Source: Nocardioides alcanivorans (lineage in GTDB: Bacteria; Actinomycetota; Actinomycetes; Propionibacteriales; Nocardioidaceae). Taken from it: a DNA stretch of 64,000 nucleotides. The notes under the pieces are model-generated. The model was not told the origin of the DNA, did not search any database, and was given only the letters and a program-made list of their open reading frames with translations. The stretch lies in the NCBI RefSeq assembly GCF_021555175.1, contig NZ_JAKGRW010000009.1, positions 124,001-188,000 on the forward strand. Reading direction: 5' to 3'. This document shows positions 57,315 through 64,000 of the stretch, in pieces. How positions within the stretch are numbered: the stretch's first letter is position 1; each line of letters starts with the position of its first letter. Position numbers and translations under genes: made by a program.

Positions 57315-58508
57315 TCACGAGTGGATCCGTTGGAGTCGATGGACCCTGCGGCCCTGCCCGGCGCGACGGGCGGCGTGCAGGGCAGCGAGCGCGGCGAGGG
57401 ACATCAACCCGGCCATGGCGAGCCATCCGGTGCCGAAGTGCTCGTCGCGAGCGATCATGGCGAAGGCCAACGGGCCGACCGTGCCTCCCAGGAACACGCC
57501 GGCCTGGCTCAGGCCGGTCGCGGCAGCCACCTCGCTCGGCCGGGCAAGCGCCACCACGAGGTTGTAGAGCCCGTTCCAACCCCAGCCGAACCCGAATGCG
57601 GCGATGCTCCCCACGACGAATCCCACGGGTGTTTCCGTGGCGATGCCGAGCATGGCCACCAGCCCGAGCGCCTGCAGCCCGGCGACGGCGTGCAGGCGCC
57701 GCCGCAGTGACGCATGACTGGTTGCGACCGGAGCCGCAACCCGGACGAGGATGCTGACGAGGCTGCCCGTGATCTGGGCACCGGCGACCACCCACGCTGT
57801 CGTCCCGACGGCGAGTCCGGTGGTGGCCGCGAACGACGGCAGCGCCGTCGCGGCAGCGGAGCCGAGACAGCCGCTGACCACGAGCGCGGCCATCAGCGAG
57901 CGTCCACCGATCGCTTCGGTCGTCCCGCAAGACACATTGGAGGGGACGCCTGAGGTGATGCGAGCGCCTTCACCTTCCCGCGGCAGGACGAACTGCGCGG
58001 CGATGCTGAGCACCGCCACCGTCAGGATCGATGCGCGCCAGCCGGTGCTGTAGCTGGCCACGGCCAGCACGGCCCCCGCGATCAGGGTGGCCGTCGGGAT
58101 CGCAGCTTGGACCAGCCCGAACGAGAAGGCCCGCAACCGGGGCCGTTCGACCTGGGCCAGCAACTCGTTGCTGGAGGGCTGGGTGAGCGCATTCGGGATG
58201 CCCACGAACGCGACGGAGAGGATCAGCTGCAGGGCACTGGTCGCGGTGGCAATGCCCACCAGGCCTGCCGTCGTCATGAGGCACGCGATGCGCAGCGAGG
58301 TGCCCGCCCCGATTCTCGCCACGAGCCTCCCGGCGACCGGCGACAGCGCGGCGGTCACCGTGTAGCAACCCGCCAGCGCGATGCCGAGCTCTCTGGTGCC
58401 GAACTCCAGGTCCTGCCCGATGCGCGCAGTGAGTGCGCCGACGAGGAAGGGCGGCACGGAGACCGTGACCACCGCCGCAGCTGCACCGCTCAGGTGGCGA
58501 GGGCTCAT
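57315..58508 (-). CDS. MFS transporter
   Basis: 397 residues with about 12 membrane helices; motif-A-like GRLVARIGAGTSLR after helix 2. The layout resembles the CynX/NimT-type importers. The end has a basic tail (RRAGQGRRVHRLQRIHS). Its start overlaps the stop of a very small membrane ORF (ATGA) and it is in the operon with an LLM gene. The substrate is unknown; it may take up or export the aromatic compound handled by the downstream cluster. Confidence 0.82.
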   Translation of the reverse strand: MSPRHLSGAAAAVVTVSVPPFLVGALTARIGQDLEFGTRELGIALAGCYTVTAALSPVAGRLVARIGAGTSLRIACLMTTAGLVGIATATSALQLILSVAFVGIPNALTQPSSNELLAQVERPRLRAFSFGLVQAAIPTATLIAGAVLAVASYSTGWRASILTVAVLSIAAQFVLPREGEGARITSGVPSNVSCGTTEAIGGRSLMAALVVSGCLGSAAATALPSFAATTGLAVGTTAWVVAGAQITGSLVSILVRVAAPVATSHASLRRRLHAVAGLQALGLVAMLGIATETPVGFVVGSIAAFGFGWGWNGLYNLVVALARPSEVAAATGLSQAGVFLGGTVGPLAFAMIARDEHFGTGWLAMAGLMSLAALAALHAARRAGQGRRVHRLQRIHS

Positions 58509-58651
58509 GCTGTGCTGACTCGAGCATCGCGATGGAGCAGCAGTACCGCCGCCAGCACCGCCACAGCGGCAGCGATCGCGCTGCCGACCTGGGTCGCATC
58601 CAGTGCGGCACGGTCGAGGCTGCTGGACGCAGCCCCTCCCGTCGGCGTCAC
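58505..58651 (-). CDS. Very small membrane peptide between LLM and MFS genes
   Basis: 48 residues from a GTG one base after the LLM stop; its stop overlaps the MFS start. One membrane helix: VGSAIAAAVAVLAAVLLL then HRDARVSTA. It resembles the last helix of a 14-helix MFS protein, so it may be a relic, or a true small protein keeping MFS translation coupled. Confidence 0.45.
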   Translation of the reverse strand: MTPTGGAASSSLDRAALDATQVGSAIAAAVAVLAAVLLLHRDARVSTA

Positions 58652-58652
58652 C

Positions 58653-59687
58653 TCAGTGCTGCTCGGCGAGGAGTGGGAGGACCTCGGCACCGACCGATGT
58701 GACCAATGCGTCCGGCAGGTCCCACGATCCGACGTGCTGGAAGAAGATCCCGGTCACCCCGAGCTCCTGGGTGGCGCGGATCTGCGCCACGATCTCGGCA
58801 GGCGTGCCGAACAGTCCGAACGACCGGGCGTAGGCGACCGCGTCGGCGTCACTGATCCAGCGAGACGACACCTCGACGGCATGATCCCAGTCCTCTGCGT
58901 GCACGAGGTCGGGAACCACCTCGGGAACGTGAGCAGGTACGGCGACGTCGATTCCGGCGGCGGCCAGCGCCTGTCCGCCACCGCGCTGCGCGATGGCGGC
59001 CGCGATCGGCTTGATGATGCGGGCGTCCCGCTCGACGTCGTCGGTCACCAGCGCGTGCGCCGACACGGTGATCTCGATGTCCTCGAAGCGACGACCAGCC
59101 GCTTCGGCACCTTCTCGAACAGCGGCGATCGCCCGGGTCAGCGGTTCCTCGGCCACTCCGGACAACAGGATCACGCCGTCCGCGATCCCACCGGCGAGGC
59201 GCAGGTTGCGCGGGCCGGTGGCCGCGACGTGGATGGGCACACCGTCTGGTCGCGCGTCACGGAGCTGCGCGACCGCGTCGCCGTAGCGGACCTCCTCCCC
59301 GCGCACCAGGCGACGGATCTGATCGACGCCGCCACGGAGTTCGGCGCCCTTGCTCGGCGGGAGCCCGATCGGTTCCACCGAGCTGTGGCCGACTCCCAGG
59401 CCGAGGATGAAGCGACCGGGCGCCACCTCGTCGATGCTGCGTGCCAGACCGGCGACGACGCTGGGGTGCCGCGTCACGACGTTGGACACCGCGGTCGCCA
59501 ACGTCAGCGTGGAGGTGCTCAGCGCGGCGGCGTACAGGGTGAGGAAGGCATCCCGCCAGAGGGTTTGGGAGTCAGGGACGTAGAGGGTGTCGAAGCCGGC
59601 TCGCTCCACCGTCGTCGCGAACTCGGCAAGCTCGTGTGCCGGTCGGCAGGGTGGGGTTCGCACGCCGATCCGAATCCGTTTCACCAT
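58653..59687 (-). CDS. LLM-class flavin-dependent oxidoreductase 5 (F420-type)
   Basis: 344 residues from ATG 59687, with AAGGAG upstream; the frame is open further but that part reads unlike protein. KRIRIGVRTPP, ERAGFDTLYVPDSQTLWRD and SIDEVAPGRFILGLGVGHSS with PIHVAATGPRNLRLAGGIAD resemble the methylenetetrahydromethanopterin-reductase-like, F420-dependent branch. Likely reduces or oxidises an intermediate of the neighbouring aromatic pathway. Confidence 0.82.
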   Translation of the reverse strand: MVKRIRIGVRTPPCRPAHELAEFATTVERAGFDTLYVPDSQTLWRDAFLTLYAAALSTSTLTLATAVSNVVTRHPSVVAGLARSIDEVAPGRFILGLGVGHSSVEPIGLPPSKGAELRGGVDQIRRLVRGEEVRYGDAVAQLRDARPDGVPIHVAATGPRNLRLAGGIADGVILLSGVAEEPLTRAIAAVREGAEAAGRRFEDIEITVSAHALVTDDVERDARIIKPIAAAIAQRGGGQALAAAGIDVAVPAHVPEVVPDLVHAEDWDHAVEVSSRWISDADAVAYARSFGLFGTPAEIVAQIRATQELGVTGIFFQHVGSWDLPDALVTSVGAEVLPLLAEQH

Positions 59688-59855
59688 CAGGCCGCTCCTT
59701 CGTTGCATGTCGTCGAGGTTTCCCAGCGAGGCCGGGGACTGTCCGGACGGTAGGCGCGGTGCCGTGGATCCGGCGCGATCCGTGGATCGGTGAACGGAAC
59801 GCCTTGGCAACTGCGCTTCGGCCGGTCCGTCCGTCGGGCGTCCCGCTGCTTGCCT

Positions 59856-60638
59856 TCAGCGGGCGCGGAGATGCTCCAGGATCAACGACGCCGTCAGCGC
59901 AGGGTCCTCGACCATGGGGGAATGCCCGCGGCCGGCCAGTTCCACTGCACGCGCATCGGGAAGGGCGGCTACCAGTTCGGCCACGTGGTCACGGGTGCGA
60001 GCGGCATCGTGCTCACCCCGCAGGACCAACGTCGATGCGCGGATCGAGGACAGGACCGGTCGGAGGTCGGTGCAACGAGCGGCCGTCAGGACAGCGGCAA
60101 GGAACTCGGCATCAGCGGCTCGAACTGCTCCGACGTAGTCCTCCCGGTCCGCAGGTGAGAACGGAATCGCCACCAACGCGTCCACGAGGAGGCCTGCCAG
60201 GTCCTCCCGTTCGTGGGGCTGTTCGATCCAGCGGCCGACGAGCGCCCCGAACGCGGTCGGCGGACCGCTCAGCGCAGCGCCCGTGCCGATGAGCACGAGT
60301 CGGCGTACTCGCTCCGGGTGCTCGGCGGCGAGGATCTGCGAGACGACCCCGCCCACGCTGTTGCCGATGACGTCAACCTGCTCCAGGCCCAGCTCGTCGA
60401 GCAACGACAACGCTGCGCGCGCGAGCCCGTGGGGCGAGGCCGATGCGGCCCATCCCTCCTTGTCGAGGCCGTTGGCGAGCGAGTACCAGTTGACGGCGTA
60501 CGACGGTGCGTCGAGGCGCTCGGCCAGCCGTGCCCACATCTGGTGGCAGCCGAACCACGGATGCAGGAGCAACACCGGTGGCCGTGCCGGGTCGGTCGGA
60601 GCGGTCCCGGGGTGGAAGGAGTGGTCGAGTCGGGTCAT
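59856..60638 (-). CDS. Alpha/beta hydrolase (meta-cleavage product hydrolase-like)
   Basis: 261 residues. LLLHPWFGCHQMW (oxyanion), nucleophile Ser94 in DVIGNSVGGVV, Asp in RGEHDAAR and His in GRGHSPMVED. The GNSxGG elbow is the one found in BphD/CarC-type hydrolases that split C-C bonds in meta-cleavage products. A ring-cleavage dioxygenase gene at the right edge makes this role likely. Start ATG after GGAGG. Confidence 0.82.
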   Translation of the reverse strand: MTRLDHSFHPGTAPTDPARPPVLLLHPWFGCHQMWARLAERLDAPSYAVNWYSLANGLDKEGWAASASPHGLARAALSLLDELGLEQVDVIGNSVGGVVSQILAAEHPERVRRLVLIGTGAALSGPPTAFGALVGRWIEQPHEREDLAGLLVDALVAIPFSPADREDYVGAVRAADAEFLAAVLTAARCTDLRPVLSSIRASTLVLRGEHDAARTRDHVAELVAALPDARAVELAGRGHSPMVEDPALTASLILEHLRAR

Positions 60639-60672
60639 CGTTCCTCCGACGGCCCCAGCTTCGCCGACGCTG

Positions 60673-61014
60673 TCACGATGCGTAGTCGGCGACGAACTTC
60701 GTGTCCACCCCGAGGTCGCCGAGATCACCCGCGCCGCCGGGGTTGCCGAGTGCGTCGCTGCGCCCGGGCAACGGTTGCTCGAAGAAGTCGATGGAGTCCT
60801 GCATGAACTCCTTCAACAGTGGATTCTTCTTCGCGACTCGGTCCACCACGATGGCCGACACCGGGCACTCGACCTCGCAGGCGCCACAGTCGATGCACTC
60901 GGTGCCGTTGATGTAGCTCTTGCGGTCGCCGATGTAGATGCAGTCGACCGGACACACCTCGATGCAGGAGCGGTCGAGTTCGTCGATGCATTCGGGTCCG
61001 ATGATGTAGCTCAT
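60673..61014 (-). CDS. 7Fe ferredoxin (FdxA-like)
   Basis: 113 residues. Cysteines C9, C17, C21 and C40, C43, C46, C50 in the FdxA pattern: C9, C17 and C50 for a 3Fe-4S cluster; C21, C40, C43 and C46 for 4Fe-4S. The C-terminal half has the usual ferredoxin tail (FFEQPLPGR). It lies between the reductase and hydrolase genes and is the probable electron carrier to the Rieske oxygenase. Start after GGAGGT. Confidence 0.92.
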   Translation of the reverse strand: MSYIIGPECIDELDRSCIEVCPVDCIYIGDRKSYINGTECIDCGACEVECPVSAIVVDRVAKKNPLLKEFMQDSIDFFEQPLPGRSDALGNPGGAGDLGDLGVDTKFVADYAS

Positions 61015-61041
61015 GGCGAGTACCTCCGGGAGCGTTGGGTG

Positions 61042-62051
61042 TCAGGCTTCGTCGGTCGAGTGACCGGGGAAGAGCGTGAGGTCCGGGTCGAGGTCGACGG
61101 CGGCATGGTTCACGGCGAGCGCGACCTCGCCGAAGCCGACGGACATCAACTTGACCTTGCCGTCGTAGTCGGCGACGTCGCCGGCCGCGAAGACGCCGGG
61201 GATGCTGGTGCGCATCGACCGGTCGACCTCGATCGAGCGGCCACGTAGCGTCAGGCCCCAGTCGCGCAGCGGTCCCATGTCGGAGATGAATCCGAGCGCG
61301 GCGATCACGTGATCGGCGGGAACCACCTGCTCCGTGCCGTCCTTGTGCTGCAACGTGACCTTCTCGAGGCGTCCGGCAGCGCGATCGCCGTGGAAGGCGG
61401 TGACCTCACTGTCGGTCACGATCGTGGTGTTCTCGCATGCTTCCACCCTGGTCAAGGTGGCGGCGTGGCCGCGGAAGCGGCCGCGCCGGTGGACCAAGGT
61501 GACGGAGCGCGCGATGGAGCCGAGGGCGTCCGCCCAGTCGAGTGCGGAATCGCCGCCGCCGACCACCACGACGTCCTGGTCGCGGTGCACCTCGGGGTCG
61601 ACCACGAAGTAGGACAGCGCGTGGTCGAGCCACTCGGATCCGGTCTCCAGCGGCCGCGCCTTCGGTGTGCCGATGCCCGCGGTCACCACGACGGCACCCG
61701 CGCGCACGACGGTCCCGTCGTCGAGGGTGATGACCGGGCCCTCCCCATTGCTGGCCAGGGTGACCGCTTGCCGACCCAGGAGATAGGTGGGGTTGAACGC
61801 ATCGGCCTGTTCCACGAGGTTGGCGACGAAGTCGCGTCCGCGGATGCCGGGCAGCGCTGCCACGTCCCGGATCTGCTTCTCGGGATACAACGCCATGACC
61901 TGGCCGCCAACCTGGGGAGTACGTCGACCACGACCGTGCGCAGCCCGCGGAAGCCTGCGTAGTAGGCACCGTAGAGGCCGGTCGGACCAGCGCCGACGAT
62001 GATGACGTCGGTGTCGATCGACTGGTGATCGGAGGGGGAAATCGGGGTCAC
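61042..62051 (-). CDS. Ferredoxin-NADP+ reductase, thioredoxin-reductase type, frameshifted
   Basis: FAD flavoprotein of 336 residues once a base is restored at the G4 run 61914-61917 (restored VVDVLPQVGGQVMALYPEK). FAD loop IIVGAGPTGLYGAYYAG, NADPH loop VVVGGGDSALDWADAL and late FAD motif GVFAAGDVADYDGKVK. No redox CxxC, hence ferredoxin reductase and not thioredoxin reductase. GTG start with AGGAGA upstream. It would pass electrons from NADPH to the adjacent ferredoxin. Confidence 0.88.
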
Positions 62052-62341
62052 CGGGATCTCCTGGTGTGAGGGTTCGGGTTCGCTGGCGTGAGTGACCGAC
62101 GCCGAGGTCCTGTGACTGTAGGAAGCGACCACGCAGGGGTCTGCAGTGCTGGATCGCTCACCGGACCGGGCCCCGGAAAAGTCGGCAGAACACAGCGATC
62201 CGACCCGGTGTTCCGGTGGACGAACCGCACTCCTTGGTGGCACGCGTCACGCGATGGTGTCCTCACGGCAACCGGACGACCACCTCGCCAGATCCTCGGA
62301 GACCTCCGTGGTGGCGGCCACTCGACCCACCGGAGCCAGAC
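62052..62341. other. Divergent intergenic region before the Rieske oxygenase
   Basis: 290 bp between the minus-strand reductase and the plus-strand oxygenase. It must contain promoters for both, but I see no convincing hexamers or operators. Confidence 0.45.
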
Positions 62342-63616
62342 ATGACCAGCACCGAGGACCAGCCAACCGTGAACGACACCGCCCCGAAGCGCGCAGCCGC
62401 AGCCGCGTCCACGGCTGTGAAGCCTGCTCGCAAGCACCGCGCGCCCAAGCTTCCAGGACGTCAGGACTGGCGCAGTTGGCCCCACTACCAAGCCGCCAAG
62501 GCGGGCTTTCGCGGCTACTGGTATCCGGTGTGCTTCAGCAATCAGGTGACGAACAAGCCGAAGCAGGTCACGTTGCTCGGCGAGAAGATCGTGATCATTC
62601 GCGACCAGGGCACGGTGTATGCCCTCAACGACCGGTGTCCCCATCGGGGTGTGCCGTTGAGCTGCGGCAACCAGCAGTTCAAGGGCACCCTCTCCTGCGT
62701 CTACCACGGGTGGACGTTCGCGCTGGACTCCGGCGAACTGGTCGGTGCCCTCACCGACGGGCCGCAGTCACCCATCTGCGGCAAGGTGACCCAGCAGACC
62801 TATGACGTCGAGGAGCGTCTGGGCATGGTCTGGATCTTCGTCGGTGACGGCGAGAAGCCCTACCCGATCGACGAGCACCTCCCCGAGGAGCTGGTCTCCA
62901 ACGCCGCGGTGATCGGATCACGCATCCAGCCGCGCGAGGGCAACTGGCGATTCGCGTGCGAGAACGGGTTCGACGAGGGGCATGCCAAGTTCCTGCACCG
63001 CACCGCGTTGTGGCGGATGTTCAAGCCGATGCCGGTCTGGAACATCACGAAGATCGTGCCCCGCGGTCGCTGGATCTACCGCATGCAGACCGAGCAGCAC
63101 TACGACGCCGACTTCCCCGGTCTGGGCCACTGGACGAGCAAGGCCTGGTACAAGGTCAAGCCGCCGAGCGACCCGAACCAGGTGAGCAACCTCGGCAACA
63201 CCGCGCACAGCAAGGAGCCCAACCCGGTGATCGCCGCGCAGGAGTTCCCCGGGTTCGCCTCGGTGTGCATGCCCGGCATCCTCCGCATCGTCTACCCGAC
63301 CTTCATCCACTACGAGTTCTACGTGCCGGTCGACGAGGACAACCACCTGTACGTCGGTGTGCTCGCAGAGTTCCGCAAGGGCAAGAAGGTGCTCGGCTTC
63401 TACCCGAAGTACCTGGGCTGGGTGCGCTGGCTCTTCCACGGTCAGTTCTCCAGCCAGGACAAGTGGATGGTCGAGGTCACCGACGCTCCGCCAGAGAAGC
63501 TCTACCGCCCCGACGAGTCGCTGCTGAAGTGGCGCAAGCTTGCTGAGGACGTCACCGAGGAGCGGCTCGAGAAGCTGGCCGACCAGGGCATCGAGCCCGA
63601 CCCGATCGAGAGCTGA
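62342..63616 (+). CDS. Rieske non-heme iron oxygenase, alpha subunit (CarAa-like)
   Basis: 424 residues. Rieske [2Fe-2S] ligands C99-x-H101 (CPHRG) and C119-x2-H122 (CVYHGW); mononuclear iron ligands H214 and H219 in ENGFDEGHAKFLH. The long basic Ala-rich N-terminus (about 40 residues) is unusual. The absence of a beta-subunit gene and the overall layout resemble homotrimeric oxygenases such as carbazole 1,9a-dioxygenase CarAa. It would hydroxylate an aromatic ring with electrons from the ferredoxin/reductase next door. Start ATG after CGGAG. Confidence 0.9.
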   Translation: MTSTEDQPTVNDTAPKRAAAAASTAVKPARKHRAPKLPGRQDWRSWPHYQAAKAGFRGYWYPVCFSNQVTNKPKQVTLLGEKIVIIRDQGTVYALNDRCPHRGVPLSCGNQQFKGTLSCVYHGWTFALDSGELVGALTDGPQSPICGKVTQQTYDVEERLGMVWIFVGDGEKPYPIDEHLPEELVSNAAVIGSRIQPREGNWRFACENGFDEGHAKFLHRTALWRMFKPMPVWNITKIVPRGRWIYRMQTEQHYDADFPGLGHWTSKAWYKVKPPSDPNQVSNLGNTAHSKEPNPVIAAQEFPGFASVCMPGILRIVYPTFIHYEFYVPVDEDNHLYVGVLAEFRKGKKVLGFYPKYLGWVRWLFHGQFSSQDKWMVEVTDAPPEKLYRPDESLLKWRKLAEDVTEERLEKLADQGIEPDPIES

Positions 63617-63627
63617 GGGGACGCATC

Positions 63628-64000
63628 GTGGGTTCCATCGTGCTCGGCGTGGGTGCATCGCACTCCACGCTGATGAACACCCATTGGGAGAACGTGGTCC
63701 ACACCGACCGTGCCGCTGCGTTCCGCGACTCACTCACGGACGTTCGGAAGCGGTTGATCGCCGCCGAAGTGGACGTCGCGGTGATCATCGGGTCGAACCA
63801 CTTCCGGGGCTTCTTCCTCGACATGATCCCGGCGTTCACCCTGGGTGTGGGCGAGGTGATCGCGGCTGGGGAGGCGCAGACCCCGAAGGGACCGCAGCGG
63901 ACGGATCCGGCGTTCGCACAGCAGTTGGCCACCCATCTGGTCGAGGCCGGTGTCGAGGTTGCGATCTCGGCGCGGATGCAGATCGATCACGGCCAGTCGC
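63628..64000 (+). CDS. LigB-type (class III) extradiol ring-cleavage dioxygenase, 3' end off the window
   Basis: 124 residues visible, starting at a GTG 11 bp after the Rieske stop. Metal and active-site elements of the LigB fold: GASHSTLM near 9-16, IIGSNHFRGFF with conserved His, and DHGQS at the edge. The class III enzymes use Fe(II) to open a catecholic ring. Position after the oxygenase and the presence of a meta-cleavage-type hydrolase fit a meta pathway, as in carbazole or biphenyl breakdown. Confidence 0.85.
   Translation, partial: MGSIVLGVGASHSTLMNTHWENVVHTDRAAAFRDSLTDVRKRLIAAEVDVAVIIGSNHFRGFFLDMIPAFTLGVGEVIAAGEAQTPKGPQRTDPAFAQQLATHLVEAGVEVAISARMQIDHGQS

Overview
The window is high-GC DNA from an actinobacterium, most like Nocardioides or a close relative. 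That placement rests on the GC-rich third positions, tightly packed operons with ATGA/GTGA overlaps and frequent GTG starts, many luciferase-like oxidoreductases and acyl-CoA enzymes, a SoxR with its Fe-S cysteine cluster, an LPXTG surface protein, and the pairing of PEP synthase with its regulatory kinase. It is inference; no taxonomic marker gene is present.

Region 1 (1-23052) is an acyl-CoA catabolic cluster. It begins with the end of a peptide-type ABC importer. Then come an HMG-CoA-synthase-like/zinc-ribbon-OB protein, a thiolase, an SDR dehydrogenase, two VOC proteins, four acyl-CoA ligases, a long+short acyl-CoA dehydrogenase pair, three crotonase-fold enzymes, a quinone-oxidoreductase-like MDR, a metallo-hydrolase and four luciferase-like (LLM) flavin oxidoreductases. 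Together these give a complete activation and beta-oxidation set for an unusual, probably branched or cyclic acid. Two copies of a 16-bp dyad in front of the two main transcription units suggest one TetR-type repressor. The substrate is unknown.

Region 2 (23220-35805) starts with a large LPXTG-anchored Ig-repeat surface protein. An accessory island of about 8.5 kb follows, bracketed by inverted copies of one short repeat family. It holds a PD-(D/E)XK-like protein, a MazG-like/GIY-YIG-DUF2075 helicase pair, an HTH/nucleotidyltransferase toxin-antitoxin-like pair, a decayed membrane protein, a PIN-like protein with a small CxxC partner, and a remnant of the RNA repair gene hen1. This looks like a defence island.

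Region 3 (35803-43139) is housekeeping: PEP synthase, its regulator, and a TM0106-type nuclease/helicase. Region 4 (43223-46153) is a small SoxR module: soxR, a divergent MFS exporter with a near-perfect SoxR box, and an imine-reductase-like enzyme. Region 5 (46209-58508) carries a nitronate-monooxygenase-like protein, an M20 amidohydrolase, a complete peptide-type ABC importer, an amidase, an MDR, an alpha/beta hydrolase with an atypical nucleophile elbow, and an MFS transporter. Two 13-bp palindromes lie between the divergent M20 and ABC genes. Region 6 (58653-64000) is an aromatic-degradation cluster: LLM oxidoreductase, meta-cleavage-type hydrolase, 7Fe ferredoxin, ferredoxin reductase, a CarAa-like Rieske oxygenase and a LigB-type ring-cleavage dioxygenase cut by the right edge.

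Eight otherwise intact genes are broken by nine one-base deletions, at least eight of them in runs of four or five G or C. Restoring one base repairs every protein, so these are probably sequence or assembly errors rather than pseudogenes.
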